A stretch of DNA of 64,000 nucleotides from an uncultured Alphaproteobacteria bacterium (GTDB lineage: Bacteria; Pseudomonadota; Alphaproteobacteria; CAAGCB01; CAG-977). The DNA lies in NCBI GenBank assembly GCA_944390195.1, contig CALXOZ010000006.1:1-64000 (forward strand), in the 5' to 3' direction. Below, in pieces: positions 8,697 to 20,160 of the stretch (position 1 is the stretch's first letter; every line of letters starts with the position of its first letter). The notes under the pieces are model-generated. The model was not told where the DNA came from, did not search any database, and saw nothing but the letters and a program-made list of their open reading frames with translations. The position numbers were made by a program, and so were the translations under genes.

Positions 8697-8730
8697 AACA
8701 CCATAAAGCCAACTGCTTTATGGTGTTTTA
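8697..8730 (+). terminator. Rho-independent terminator
   Basis: A perfect 12-bp stem (AACACCATAAAG with CTTTATGGTGTT) around a 7-base loop, followed by TTTTA. It lies about 90 bases behind the Sel1 lipoprotein gene and also faces the end of uvrB, so it may end transcripts from both sides. Confidence 0.8.
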
Positions 8731-8839
8731 CTATCGATAATTTTATTCAGTGTCGATTGAATTGTTCCGTAGATAAATTTATTTCAACACCTTTTCAATT
8801 TTTATCAACAAGAGTATTGCCCTTACTTTTTTCGATCAC

Positions 8840-10882
8840 TTAAAGATTTATCAGGGCATTTTGTTCCAAACGCCTGATTTCATCCCTTATTTTCGCGGCT
8901 TGTTCAAATTCAAGGTCTTCCGCCGCCTTTCGCATTTGTCGCGTTAACTTGGCTAACGTATCCTTCAAATTCTTTTCAGAAATCAGCACTTCTTTTTCCG
9001 GTTTCCGCATTGAATTGCCGGTATCATCCTTTTCACACAATTCTTGCAAAATATCGGCAACATCACGTTTGATCGTTTGCGGTATGATATTATGCTCTTT
9101 ATTAAAAAGTTGCTGTTTTTCACGGCGACGCGCCGTTTCTCCCAAAGCCCTTTTCATCGATTCCGTTATTTTATCGGCATAAAGAATGACACGCCCTTGT
9201 GCATTACGGGCAGCTCTTCCGATTGTCTGGATCAAAGAACGTTCCGAACGCAAAAAGCCCTCTTTATCCGCATCCAAAATGGCGACAAGCGCACATTCAG
9301 GAATATCCAAACCTTCCCGTAACAAGTTGATGCCGACTAAAACATCGAAAACCGCCAAACGCAAATCCCTAACGATTTCGATACGTTCCAACGTATCGAT
9401 ATCAGAGTGCATATAACGAACTTTAACACCGTTTTCCGACAGATAATCGGTTAAATCCTCCGCCATTTTTTTTGTTAAAGTCGTAACTAAAACCCGTTGA
9501 CCTTTCTGTGCGCAAAGGCGGCATTCTTCCAACAAATCGTCCACTTGGGAAGCCACCGGACGGACTTCGCATAAAGGATCCAGCAAACCGGTCGGACGGA
9601 TGATCTGTTCTACAAATTCGCCTTGCGTTTGTTGCAATTCCCACGGTCCCGGTGTCGCCGACACAAAAATTGTTTGAGGACGCATCTTGTCCCATTCTTC
9701 AAATTTCAATGGGCGGTTATCAACACAACTTGGCAATCTGAAACCGTAATTCGCCAATGTGCTTTTACGGTTATAGTCACCGCGATACATCCCGCCCAGT
9801 TGCGGTATCGAAACATGGCTTTCATCAACAAATAAAATAGCGTCTTCAGGCAAATACTCGAATAGTGTCGGCGGAGGTTCTCCCGCAGCACGACCAGTCA
9901 AATGACGGGAATAATTTTCTATTCCCTTGCAATGCCCTGTCGCTTCCAGCATTTCCAGATCGAAACGCGTTCTTTGTTCTATGCGTTCCGCTTCCAACGG
10001 TTTGCCTTCAGAAGCATAATAGCGCAAACGCTCTTTCAATTCCTCGCGGATCGTTTTCATGGCTTGGGACAAAGCCGGACGCGGTGTAACATAATGGCTG
10101 GCGGGATAAATAGTGATTTCCTTGAGTTCCAACTTTTTTTGCCCTGTTAAAGGATCAAATTCGCAAATCGATTCCAATTCGTCTCCGAAAAACGACAAAC
10201 GCCATGCCAAGTCTTCATAGTGAGACGGGAAGATATCCAACACATCTCCTTTCAACCGGAACGTCCCTCGTGTAAAAGCCAGATCATTACGTTGATATTG
10301 CAAATCAATCAATTGACGCGCAATCTGGCGGATATCATAAAACTGCCCTGATTGAACCCCGAAAGCCATAGATGAGTAAGATTCAACACTGCCCAAACCG
10401 TAAATGCAGGAAACCGAAGCGACAATAACGACATCTCTGCGTTCCAAAATATGACGGGTTGCTCCGTGACGCATGCGGTCGATCTGTTCATTGATAGCGG
10501 AATCCTTTTCTATATAAGTGTCCGTGCGCGGGATATAGGCCTCCGGTTGATAGTAATCATAGTACGATACAAAATATTCGACAGCATTTTCGGGAAAAAA
10601 AGATTTCATTTCACCGTATAATTGCGCCGCCAGAATCTTATTGGGTGCCAATATCAACGCCGGACGCTTCATTTGCTTGATGATGTGCGCCATTGTAAAT
10701 GTTTTTCCGGATCCCGTTACCCCCAACAGGACTTGGTTTCTTTCCCCTTTTTTCAATCCGTCGATCAAAGCCTGAATGGCTTGAGGCTGATCTCCTGCGG
10801 GTTCATAAGCCGATACCAAATTAAATTCCGCCGGTTCGGTGGAACTGTTCGGTCGATACATGGGAATCGTATTCACAATCAC
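8840..10882 (-). CDS. uvrB: UvrABC system protein B
   Basis: A 680-residue excision-repair helicase subunit that loads at DNA damage with UvrA and positions UvrC for incision. The Walker A motif GVTGSGKT is at about 54-61, the beta-hairpin region with the conserved [10 protein letters not shown] follows, DESH is the helicase motif II, and a C-terminal UVR domain ([16 protein letters not shown]) binds UvrC. Length is normal. Three starts are possible (GTG at 10882, GTG at 10876, ATG at 10861); AAAGG upstream fits one of the GTG codons. It is a single gene facing away from the next ORF, and I see no clear alphaproteobacterial SOS box upstream. Confidence 0.97.
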   Translation of the reverse strand: MIVNTIPMYRPNSSTEPAEFNLVSAYEPAGDQPQAIQALIDGLKKGERNQVLLGVTGSGKTFTMAHIIKQMKRPALILAPNKILAAQLYGEMKSFFPENAVEYFVSYYDYYQPEAYIPRTDTYIEKDSAINEQIDRMRHGATRHILERRDVVIVASVSCIYGLGSVESYSSMAFGVQSGQFYDIRQIARQLIDLQYQRNDLAFTRGTFRLKGDVLDIFPSHYEDLAWRLSFFGDELESICEFDPLTGQKKLELKEITIYPASHYVTPRPALSQAMKTIREELKERLRYYASEGKPLEAERIEQRTRFDLEMLEATGHCKGIENYSRHLTGRAAGEPPPTLFEYLPEDAILFVDESHVSIPQLGGMYRGDYNRKSTLANYGFRLPSCVDNRPLKFEEWDKMRPQTIFVSATPGPWELQQTQGEFVEQIIRPTGLLDPLCEVRPVASQVDDLLEECRLCAQKGQRVLVTTLTKKMAEDLTDYLSENGVKVRYMHSDIDTLERIEIVRDLRLAVFDVLVGINLLREGLDIPECALVAILDADKEGFLRSERSLIQTIGRAARNAQGRVILYADKITESMKRALGETARRREKQQLFNKEHNIIPQTIKRDVADILQELCEKDDTGNSMRKPEKEVLISEKNLKDTLAKLTRQMRKAAEDLEFEQAAKIRDEIRRLEQNALINL

Positions 10883-10958
10883 CGCCTTTGATAAAAGTTG
10901 AAGACACTTCTTTATTTAGATAAACTGCATACGGTTTTTCAAGGGCAAAGGATCATAT

Positions 10959-12533
10959 ATGCAAAAAAAACAAATTTGGCAACAAACCTGTTTGTTGGTG
11001 TTTTTTTTAACGACCGGCGGAATTGTTTCCGCCTTTTTACGTTATGAACTGACTTATGATCTGCTGTTGTATCACTATTACAACGGTTTCTCTTTTTTAA
11101 ACAACCGGTTAAATGTCGACATCGCTCCCGCAGCCGTCGCCACTTATTACAATCCGATGCTGGACGCACTATCATATCTTTTAAACAACCTATTTGAAAA
11201 CAATACTACGGCTTATTGCTTTACTGCCGGTCTTCCTTTCGGCTTGTTAATGTTCCTGACATTCAAAATTGCATGCCTGTTTTTCCGCCTTGATACAATA
11301 AAAGGAAAAATTTGTGTTCCGGCGACCGTAATCATCGCATCAACCGGAGTCGCCACTTGGTTTCAAATCGGAACCTGTTCTCATGAAATCATATTGGCGG
11401 ATCTGATCCTGATCGCTTTTTACCGCCTTTTAAAGTTTCCTGAAAAAAAAACAACCTTTTTCTTATCAGGTTTTCTGCTCGGATGCGCCGCCGGATTTAA
11501 ACTGACAGCCGTCATTTACTGCCTTTCCTGCTTTGCAGTCCTGCTTTGTTCCTATAAATCTTTAAAAAATCCGAAAACCCTCATTTCCTTATTCATTTGC
11601 GGAGGTGTCGTCGGGTATTTCTGCGTGAATGGATACTGGGCTGTTCTCTTATGGAGAAACTTTGACAATCCCGTCTTTCCGTTCTGGAATAAAATATTTA
11701 ATTCCCCTTATTATCTTGACGAAAACTATGTAGACCGGTTACATCTTGCCCCTTTGAAATGGTATCATTTCGTTTTCTTCCCGTTTTTTCTGATTCTGCA
11801 CCCCTATTCATCCAAAATCGGCGCTTTACAAGAGTTCACCGATTTCCGGTTCTGTTTTTTGTTCTTCGTCGGATTTATATGTTTGTTCAAATGCCACCAG
11901 ACTTCTTTCACCCCCGTAATGAAAAAAACAATCTTCTTCACTCTTTTTTCTTACATCATCTGGTTGAGCATATCGGCAAACCTACGCTTTACAATTCCCC
12001 TTGAAGTCACAGGAGCCATTTTACTTGTTTCATTCTTCTCATCTTTAAAAAAACCTGAAAGGTTTATTGCAGAGGCTTTGTATCATTCTTTAATCATAAT
12101 CGTTTTCTTCATTTTGATATCCACAACATTTCTGTCTCATCCTTGGGGTAAAAGACAACAAGAGGATTTTTTGAAAGAAGAAATCATCTTGCCCGCCGGA
12201 ACCGTTTTAGAAACATATCGTTTCCCGCTTGCCGGCATCGCCGCACAAATTGCGCGAAAAAACCCCGACATAAAAATAATCTCATACGCTCCCCCCGATC
12301 AAGACTGGTATAGCTGGGACATTGCCCGTATGAATGAAATGAAAGAAAAAACAACAGCGTTTTTACAAAACAGCACAATGCGAGCCGCTTTATACCACGA
12401 CGCTTTCGGTCTGGTAGAACAGGAAAACCCTGAATTGAAACAATGGAATTGCCGTACTTTGCCGGTTTCCGATTCAATAAAGCCTTTTATATTCTCGAAA
12501 CTCAAGCTTTGCATAAAACCGGATGGGATTTAA
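10959..12533 (+). CDS. Polytopic membrane protein, GT-C glycosyltransferase-like
   Basis: A 524-residue protein with about ten hydrophobic segments and a C-terminal soluble part of about 130 residues. The first loop has an acidic residue in YELTYDLLLYHYYNG, where GT-C glycosyltransferases place a catalytic Asp, followed by a helix and a proline-containing membrane region. It probably uses a polyprenyl-linked sugar donor for envelope glycan or lipid modification, but no clear family signature is visible. It has its own start after AAAGGATC and stands between divergent uvrB and aspC. A second GT-C-like protein occurs at 34633; the two share layout rather than obvious sequence. Confidence 0.5.
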   Translation: MQKKQIWQQTCLLVFFLTTGGIVSAFLRYELTYDLLLYHYYNGFSFLNNRLNVDIAPAAVATYYNPMLDALSYLLNNLFENNTTAYCFTAGLPFGLLMFLTFKIACLFFRLDTIKGKICVPATVIIASTGVATWFQIGTCSHEIILADLILIAFYRLLKFPEKKTTFFLSGFLLGCAAGFKLTAVIYCLSCFAVLLCSYKSLKNPKTLISLFICGGVVGYFCVNGYWAVLLWRNFDNPVFPFWNKIFNSPYYLDENYVDRLHLAPLKWYHFVFFPFFLILHPYSSKIGALQEFTDFRFCFLFFVGFICLFKCHQTSFTPVMKKTIFFTLFSYIIWLSISANLRFTIPLEVTGAILLVSFFSSLKKPERFIAEALYHSLIIIVFFILISTTFLSHPWGKRQQEDFLKEEIILPAGTVLETYRFPLAGIAAQIARKNPDIKIISYAPPDQDWYSWDIARMNEMKEKTTAFLQNSTMRAALYHDAFGLVEQENPELKQWNCRTLPVSDSIKPFIFSKLKLCIKPDGI

Positions 12534-12625
12534 TTTTCGGGCATTCCGGAAAAAAGGGCTGGTTTTACTAAAAAATCCCTTTACGCATGATAATGACTAA
12601 AGTATGCTAACACCCGTTTTTATAA

Positions 12626-13843
<1,218 letters not shown>

Positions 13844-13916
13844 AAAAAAGAGTTTTGAAATCGGCTTATAACGCGCTACCCTGTAAAGATATATTAATTA
13901 TTCAGGGAGCGTGTTT

Positions 13917-15896
13917 ATGAGTCAAAAAATATCTCAGCCCCGCGTTGCGGCTATTGTCGGACCTTATAATTCCGGAAAAACAAGCTTATTGGAAAGTTTG
14001 CTGTATGTTACGGGAACAATCGACCGTAAAGGAACAGCGTTGGATTTAACACGCGTCGGAGATGCGACAGACGGGAAAAAGAAGCAAACCGGCGTGGAAA
14101 CGACTTTTACCGCCGTTCGTTTTTTAGATGAACCTTGGTTTTTTGCCGATTGCCCCGGTAGCAGCGAGTTTTCTCAAGAAGTCTACAATACTTTATCTAT
14201 TTGCGATGTCGCCATTGTCGTTTGCGATCCCGATCCCGCCAGAGCTGTTATGGCGGCACCGACATTAAAATATCTCAAAGAGATGGCGATTCCGCATATC
14301 ATCTTTATTAATAAAATAGAAAATACAAAAGCTCCTGTACGCGAAATTTTCGACGCATTGCAAAATATTTCAGAATTACCCCTCATTTTGCGCGAAATCC
14401 CGATCAGGGAAGACGATAAAATCACCGGTTTTGTGGATTTGATCAGTGAACGCGCCTATGCTTTTAAAAACGGAGAGTATAAAGACAATGTATCAACCCA
14501 TCTTGTCAAGATCCCCGATTCATTAAAGCATGATACGGAACGTCAAGAAATGTTGGAACAACTGGCGGATCATAACGACGCCTTGTTGGAAAAATTATTA
14601 GAAGACGCCATTCCGGCAAAAGAGGAAGTCTTTTCAAGTTTGTCCGCCGCTCTCGGTGAAAACACGGTCGTTCCGGTCTTCTTTGGCGCTGCGGAACAGG
14701 ACGCCGGCGTTTTCCGGTTGTTAAAAACTTTACGCCATGACGTCAAAGCATTGCAAAATGTACGCTCCAGAATGCCGGAATCCAGCAGCCCGAACGCTCA
14801 AGTGTTTAAAACATATTATGCGCCCCATATTGGGAAACTGTCTTACATCCGATTGATCGAAGGGGAAATATCGGATGGAAACGTTTTCGGAAACGAAAAA
14901 ATTAATGGTCTTTACACAATCGACGGGATTAAACTGGTTAAAACGCCTTCGGTACAATCCGGTCAGATCGCCGCTTTGGGAAAGATGGAACAGATCAAAA
15001 CAGGTGATTTCCTGTCTGCAAACTCTTGTGAACCCAATCCTTTGTTCCCGCAACCGCTCGTTCCCGTATACGCCATGGCTTTAAAACCCAAGAAAACCGG
15101 TGAAGAAGTGAAAATGTCCCAAGCGCTTGCCAAATTGTGCGAAGAAGATCTTTCGTTGCAAGTCGAATTTAATAAAGACAGTGCGGAAATGTTACTGTGG
15201 GGACAAGGACAAACACAATTGGAAACGGCTTTGGAAAAACTTGAAAGCCGTTTCAACGTTTCCATCGAAGGAAGCAAGCCCAAAACGCCTTACAAAGAAA
15301 CAATAACAAAATCCGTAAAAGTGCAAGGAAAACATAAACGTCAAAGCGGAGGGCACGGACAATACGGAGATGTCTGGCTGGAAATCAAGCCGCTTGCGCG
15401 CGGCAGCGGATTCGAGTTTTCACAAACCATCGTCGGAGGCGCAGTTCCGAAACAATACTTTTCCGCCATTGAAGACGGTATTCGGGACTATCTTGCCAAA
15501 GGCGTTTTCGGCTATCCTGTCGTTGATTTGGCTGTGAACTTGTATGATGGATCTTACCATGATGTCGACAGTTCGGATCAAGCCTTTAAAACCGCGGCTC
15601 AAGTCGGTATGAGAGAAGGAATACCTCAATGCGCTCCCGTTGTTTTGGAACCGATCCTGACGATAACAGTATCCGTTTATTCCGATTTCACATCAAAAGC
15701 GCAACGTTGCCTTTCTCAACACCGCGGACAGATTTTAGGATTCGGAGGACACGACCAAGCCGGTATCGAAACGATCCAAGCATACTTGCCCCAGTCTGAA
15801 ATGGCTGATTTCGTCATCGAACTGAGATCATTGTCCATGGGAACGGGAAAAATCGATTGGCACTACGACCATATGCAGGAAGTTCCGAAATCATAA
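13917..15896 (+). CDS. Elongation factor G-like GTPase
   Basis: About 659 residues from the ATG at 13917, which has GGAGC upstream. The domain order is that of EF-G: G domain with P-loop GPYNSGKT (residues 15-22), domain II near 300-380, and the C-terminal domains with KRQSGGHGQYGDVWLEIKP. The G domain departs from true EF-G: the switch II motif reads DCPGS where EF-G has DTPGH, so the His that activates water is absent, and the guanine motif is NKIE rather than NKMD. This fits the divergent EF-G-like family found beside, not instead of, normal EF-G in many alphaproteobacteria. Its exact role is not known. A strong terminator follows. Confidence 0.85.
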   Translation: MSQKISQPRVAAIVGPYNSGKTSLLESLLYVTGTIDRKGTALDLTRVGDATDGKKKQTGVETTFTAVRFLDEPWFFADCPGSSEFSQEVYNTLSICDVAIVVCDPDPARAVMAAPTLKYLKEMAIPHIIFINKIENTKAPVREIFDALQNISELPLILREIPIREDDKITGFVDLISERAYAFKNGEYKDNVSTHLVKIPDSLKHDTERQEMLEQLADHNDALLEKLLEDAIPAKEEVFSSLSAALGENTVVPVFFGAAEQDAGVFRLLKTLRHDVKALQNVRSRMPESSSPNAQVFKTYYAPHIGKLSYIRLIEGEISDGNVFGNEKINGLYTIDGIKLVKTPSVQSGQIAALGKMEQIKTGDFLSANSCEPNPLFPQPLVPVYAMALKPKKTGEEVKMSQALAKLCEEDLSLQVEFNKDSAEMLLWGQGQTQLETALEKLESRFNVSIEGSKPKTPYKETITKSVKVQGKHKRQSGGHGQYGDVWLEIKPLARGSGFEFSQTIVGGAVPKQYFSAIEDGIRDYLAKGVFGYPVVDLAVNLYDGSYHDVDSSDQAFKTAAQVGMREGIPQCAPVVLEPILTITVSVYSDFTSKAQRCLSQHRGQILGFGGHDQAGIETIQAYLPQSEMADFVIELRSLSMGTGKIDWHYDHMQEVPKS

Positions 15897-15912
15897 TACA
15901 TACTCATTCGAT

Positions 15913-15941
15913 AAAACCCCCGCCCGATACGGGGGTTTTTG
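15913..15941 (+). terminator. Rho-independent terminator after the EF-G-like gene
   Basis: The stem AAAACCCCCG pairs with CGGGGGTTTT around a 7-base loop and ends in a run of T. It lies 17 bases behind the stop codon. Confidence 0.92.
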
Positions 15942-16388
15942 TTGAAAATCTTCATTCGTCCCGTTCACGACCATAGCAAGATGAGATTCAAAGTCATTTT
16001 AATATAAAACAATAAAATTTTTTCGATCAATCTACGACAGCTCAGTCTTTTTTGAAAACCATCGTTTTTCGCTCTTTTCCATGCCGTATAAACATCTTGT
16101 CCCCACCACTTCAATCTTTTCCCCGTCCTGAAGAGCTTAAAATTCCGTTTTTCCGGCAGTGTATGAATCATTTTTCAGATTTTTGCATATTTTCCGCTTT
16201 TCTGTTCTAACAAAATAATACGAATTGTGCGTTTTTATTCCCAAGCACAACAAATAATTCCAGTAACCTCGACATTTTCAATATTCATCCTGTTTTCCGG
16301 CAAGCCGTCTTGAGACCTTTTTTGCAATACTTGCCCCAAAGAAAAAAAGATCTTATAACTGTTGACTATATCCAAACCGAGTTTTTTT
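15942..16388. other. Intergenic region before comEC
   Basis: About 450 AT-rich bases. A minus-strand ORF at 15965-16171 would give a basic 68-residue peptide without a ribosome site, and another at 16235-16465 has no support either; both may be chance or remains of a lost gene. In related genomes lexA and gltX often flank comEC, but neither is recognisable here. I see no RNA gene or promoter that I would defend. Confidence 0.4.
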
Positions 16389-18509
16389 ATGTTCGCATTT
16401 TTACGATACTGCCAACGGATCAAATATACCTTGATCGATTTCCTTTTAACGGAAAAAGAGCGCATTTTCCTTTGGCTTCCTGTTTCTTTTGCCTGCGGGA
16501 TCGGGTACTATTTCTCTTTATCCGACGAACCTTCCTTAATCATAAATTTTTGTGTTTTCATTTCTTCCTGTTTCATGGTATGGGATTGCAGAAAAAATAA
16601 TGCTACCTTAATTTGTTCCTTTTTTATTTTTCTGTTCTGTTTCGGTTTTTTCCTGTCCCAATGTCGCACTTTCGTTGTAAGCGAACCGCGAATAAAATTA
16701 CCGATCCGCGCCGTTTATATAACAGCAACGGTTCATGATGTTACAGAATTGCCAAAACGGCGAAACCGATTGGTTTTAAAAGACATTACTATGGATTCTT
16801 TTGAAAATTGGAAAACACCTGAAAGAATATGGTTGAATTTACCTTCAGACATTCCGGCACCCGAATCAGGAGACATAATCGGTGCAAAGGTGTTTTTAAA
16901 ACAACCTTATACGCCGGCGACCCCTTTCGCTTTTGATTTCAATCGATTTCTTTATTTTCAAAAAATCGGAGCCGTCGGTTTTTTGAAAGACGGTTTCGTT
17001 GTTTTAAAGGAAAAGAGCCAGATTCCCATACGGACTTACATTAACGACAAAATTTCCAAATCAATGCCGAAAGACTCGGCGGCAATTGCCAAAGCTCTGG
17101 TAACAGGAAGTTCCAAAAGCATTCCTTACCATATTGTCGACAACTACAGAAACGCCGGCATGGCCCATATTCTTTCCGTATCCGGATTACATATGTCTTT
17201 ATTGGCAACGTTCGTCTTTGGCTTTTTCAGAACGGGACTAGCTCTCATTCCGTTTATTGCGCTACGTTTCAATACAAAAAAAATCGCCGCCGTTTTTTCT
17301 TTGATTCTTTGCTTCGGTTATTTAAAAATATCCGGTTCCTCTTATCCGGCACAACGCGCTTTTATCATGCTGTCTTTCGTCTTAAGCGCTATTTTGCTTG
17401 ACCGTCAAGCGATATCGGTTGTCTGTGTCGCATGGGCTGCTTTTTTCATTTTGCTGTTTTTTCCGGAATCCTTGTTGTCGGCAGGCTTTCAATTGTCATT
17501 TTGCGCCGTTCTGGCTTTAGTTTGCGCTTACGAAGCCGGAGCGGGAAAATATCTTCGTTTGTCGGAAAGAAAAGAAAGCGTTTTCTTTTACAGCCTTTCT
17601 TACTTGGGAGCCGTCCTTTTAACAACTTTCATAGCTTCCGTTGCAACGGCGCCCTTTTGCATTTTCCATTTCAGACGCTTTCCCGTTTATTCCTTACTCG
17701 GCAATTTGTTAAGCTCTTCAATCAGCTCTGTAATAGTCATGCCATCTTTAACCATCGGAACAATTCTAATTCCTGCAGGATGGGAAAAACCTTTTTATGC
17801 GATTGCCTCATACGGTATAGCCCTAATCAACGGTTGCGCCGAACTGACGGCAAATCTGCCTTATGCCGTTTATCAATTTCCACCCATGCCGCTTTGGGGA
17901 TTGCTTTTAGCGGTTTTCGGCGGATTATGGTTGTGTTTATGGAAAAACAAAAACCGTTTTTGGGGATTACCCGTCTTTTTATTCAGTATTTTCACACCGT
18001 TTTTTACAGTTTTACCGGATATGTATATCAGCAACACGGATTTTGCCTTTAAAAACAAAGAAAATCAGCTAGTTTTTAAAGAGGGGAACGGTAACCCGAT
18101 GATGCAAAATGTTTGGCTGGAGGAAAACAGGCAAAAGAAAAAAATCAGTATCATCTGTCCCTATGGTCTTTGCATATATGAAAAACACAACTTCAAAATC
18201 GGCTATGCTCATACGAAAATCGGAGCCTATGATGCTTGTCAGATGACGGATTTGGACGCTTTGTTTATCAATGCCTCCTTTTATGAATCATGCAAAGCAA
18301 AACGTCTGTTTTACCGCAACGATATTTTAAAAGCCGGCACATATGCCGTATATCTACGACCGGACAAGATCGAAATAACCGCCGTCAACCAAGGAAAAGG
18401 TTTCAGACCGTGGACAATTTCCCATCCTTTGATCACTTTAAAAGGGGTGTTGAAAAGCTTTATAAGACCTTCCGGTTATCGCATTGACGCTTCTTTACAA
18501 GAATCATAA
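16389..18509 (+). CDS. comEC: ComEC/Rec2-family competence membrane protein
   Basis: About 706 residues from the ATG at 16389; a TTG at 16362 is in frame but less likely. It has an N-terminal membrane pair and DUF4131-like beta domain (VYITATVHDVTELPKRRNRL), then the competence domain with AGMAHILSVSGLHMSLLA and SSYPAQRAFIMLS, and about eleven membrane segments in all. The C-terminal 160 residues are the alphaproteobacterial type, ending near FRPWTIS, without a metallo-beta-lactamase metal motif. ComEC moves single-stranded DNA across the inner membrane in transformation. No other competence genes are here. The neighbours do not form an operon with it. Confidence 0.9.
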   Translation: MFAFLRYCQRIKYTLIDFLLTEKERIFLWLPVSFACGIGYYFSLSDEPSLIINFCVFISSCFMVWDCRKNNATLICSFFIFLFCFGFFLSQCRTFVVSEPRIKLPIRAVYITATVHDVTELPKRRNRLVLKDITMDSFENWKTPERIWLNLPSDIPAPESGDIIGAKVFLKQPYTPATPFAFDFNRFLYFQKIGAVGFLKDGFVVLKEKSQIPIRTYINDKISKSMPKDSAAIAKALVTGSSKSIPYHIVDNYRNAGMAHILSVSGLHMSLLATFVFGFFRTGLALIPFIALRFNTKKIAAVFSLILCFGYLKISGSSYPAQRAFIMLSFVLSAILLDRQAISVVCVAWAAFFILLFFPESLLSAGFQLSFCAVLALVCAYEAGAGKYLRLSERKESVFFYSLSYLGAVLLTTFIASVATAPFCIFHFRRFPVYSLLGNLLSSSISSVIVMPSLTIGTILIPAGWEKPFYAIASYGIALINGCAELTANLPYAVYQFPPMPLWGLLLAVFGGLWLCLWKNKNRFWGLPVFLFSIFTPFFTVLPDMYISNTDFAFKNKENQLVFKEGNGNPMMQNVWLEENRQKKKISIICPYGLCIYEKHNFKIGYAHTKIGAYDACQMTDLDALFINASFYESCKAKRLFYRNDILKAGTYAVYLRPDKIEITAVNQGKGFRPWTISHPLITLKGVLKSFIRPSGYRIDASLQES

Positions 18510-18613
18510 CTCCGTCCTTCCGGTCACCAATCTTTTAAAATTCATTATTTAAAAGCGGAAAAAAGCTTTCCAATACTTTCCCTATAAGATGATCATGTTT
18601 TTTCAACGGAAAT

Positions 18614-18868
18614 TCATTTGCAACAACAACCGGACGGGACAAACCAACTTTCGACTTGATCTTTGGCGGGAACTCCGCCGGCAAATGCGATACGACCATC
18701 AATCACAACCGCAGGCGTAGACATGACACCATAAGAAATTATGGTGGAAAAATCTTCTATCTTCGTTATCGTTCCTGTAAATCCATGATCCTTTGCAACA
18801 TCTTGAATCAGTTTCATTGTCGCTTTACATTTAGCGCACCCCGTTCCCAACACTTTTATTTCTTTCAT
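18614..18868 (-). CDS. Small thioredoxin-fold protein (redox-active disulfide protein 2 family)
   Basis: An 84-residue protein with C11 and C14 in GTGCAKCK and the STPAVVIDGRIAFAGGVP stretch with the cis-proline, as in the thioredoxin_3 family (PF13192). Members commonly sit beside an ArsR regulator and an ArsP/DUF318 permease, as here, and probably help in thiol or metalloid handling. The tail ends in three cysteines (GCCCK), which could bind metal. It lies directly behind the broken permease gene and is itself intact. Its 3' end has no strong terminator. Confidence 0.85.
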   Translation of the reverse strand: MKEIKVLGTGCAKCKATMKLIQDVAKDHGFTGTITKIEDFSTIISYGVMSTPAVVIDGRIAFAGGVPAKDQVESWFVPSGCCCK

Positions 18869-18877
18869 TTTTTTCTC

Positions 18878-19852
18878 CTATAGCATATTTAACAAATATC
18901 CTGTCACTATGAAGGCGACCAGCAGATAAGCAATAAAAATCATTAATAGTTTCAAGCTGAAAACTTTTCTAAGCATCATCATTTCCGGCAAAGAAACGCT
19001 GGCAATACTCATAAAAGCAACTAAAGCCGTCCCGACGGGGACACCTTTCATTAATAAAACCTGCACCAAAGGCACAACCCCCGCTTGTGACGCCTAAATC
19101 GGAATACCTGCGACAGCGGCGAACGGCACAGCCCAGATATTATCAGCCCCCATATGTTTTACGAAAAATTCTTGGGGAATGTAACCATGCATATATGCTC
19201 CTACGGCTAAGCCAAGTAAAATGTAAAGGTATAATGACTTAACCAACTCCCACGAAAATTCGTGAGCGTATTTAATTAAGCTAATGGCTTTTTCTTTCAT
19301 TGACGAACAAGCGCATACAGCAGGAACAGTTCGGGGAATATCGAGTTTCAAATATTTTTCCATTTGAAATCTGTCCGCCAAATATCCGGCTAAAACAGAG
19401 ATCAGCACACCTGAAATAATGTAAATAAAAACAATATAAACGCCATAACTTCCCATGCCAAGCAACATAATTGCGGCAATTTCACTAATAAGTGGAGAAC
19501 TGATCAAAAATGCCGCACTGACCCCGAAAGGAACTCCGGCGGTCAAGAATCCCATAAACAACGGAATGGAAGAACAAGAGCAAAACGGTGTGATCACACC
19601 TAAAAACACGGCTAAGAAATAACCGCTCCAACGTGATTTTCCGGATAAATAATTTCTGACACGTTCAGGACTGAGTTGAGAACGAAATAATGAAATAATA
19701 AATATCAACACATACAAATAAATATCAACACATACAAAAGGACAAATATTTTCGTACTGTCTTCAATAAAAAAAGTGAACGGCCGAACCGAAATGAGTTT
19801 GTTTGCTCAAACCCGTTTTTAAAATCGCCCAATCCGCTAAATGCGTGAACAT
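18878..19852 (-). pseudogene. DUF318/ArsP-like permease, disrupted in three places
   Basis: The combined reading frames give an eight-helix permease with the FCSCSSIPLFMGFL signature, from an ATG at 19852 two bases behind arsR. Three lesions interrupt it. A run of seven A at 19768-19774 is one base too long and shifts the frame after HFF. A 20-bp tandem duplication (19698-19717 and 19718-19737) shifts it again. An in-frame TAG at 19094-19096 replaces what should be a Tyr-like residue between GIPI and ASQAG. Past each lesion the expected protein continues, so decay is recent. Homologues export organoarsenicals or act with thioredoxin-like partners. Confidence 0.85.
19698..19737. repeat. 20-bp perfect tandem duplication inside the permease pseudogene
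   Basis: ATAAATATCAACACATACAA is present twice head to tail. Removing one copy restores a continuous reading frame through the first membrane helix, so the second copy is the newer, damaging one. Confidence 0.92.
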
Positions 19853-19854
19853 TT

Positions 19855-20160
19855 CTAACATGAACACCCTCCGTTACAGCAATCGGTTAATAAAAATCGA
19901 GTAATCTTTTTAATTTGGTTGCAGTTCGGTTTGTAAAAAATCTGCTTCCCTTTTTTTTGATAAAAACAAAGCCCGACATTACTCATCAAACTTAGATGAA
20001 ACGACAAAGTATTACGGGGAAGATCGTTCATAAGTTGCGAGATTTCCGTCGGCGTAATCCCTTCTTTACTGTGTTTGACCAAAATTCTGAAAATATTCAA
20101 GCGTGTTTCGTTGCTCAAGGCATCAAATACCGCTACAATGTCAGTCAACTCGTTAGTCAT
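19855..20160 (-). CDS. ArsR-family transcriptional regulator
   Basis: A 101-residue winged-helix repressor: ALSNETRLNIFRIL is the first helix pair, EISQLMNDLPRNTLSFHLSLM the recognition region (in part), and GKQIFYKP the wing. The last eight residues, CCNGGCSC, supply a thiol cluster suited to bind arsenite or another soft metal. It starts behind GAGGAA and is the first gene of the set arsR, permease (broken), thioredoxin-like. By family habit it would repress this operon until metal binds. Confidence 0.88.
   Translation of the reverse strand: MTNELTDIVAVFDALSNETRLNIFRILVKHSKEGITPTEISQLMNDLPRNTLSFHLSLMSNVGLCFYQKKGKQIFYKPNCNQIKKITRFLLTDCCNGGCSC

Noticed and set aside
9423-9695. Several 60-to-90-codon ORFs on either strand inside uvrB
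   Set aside because: They are shadows of the uvrB reading frame.
15965-16171. A 68-codon basic minus-strand ORF before comEC
   Set aside because: No ribosome site and no similarity I can name; kept only as part of the intergenic description.
18878-19852. Use of TAG or TGA as a sense codon to read through the permease gene
   Set aside because: TAG ends arsR and aspC, and TGA ends batA, dusB and others in this window, so the standard bacterial code holds; the gene also has two frameshifts.
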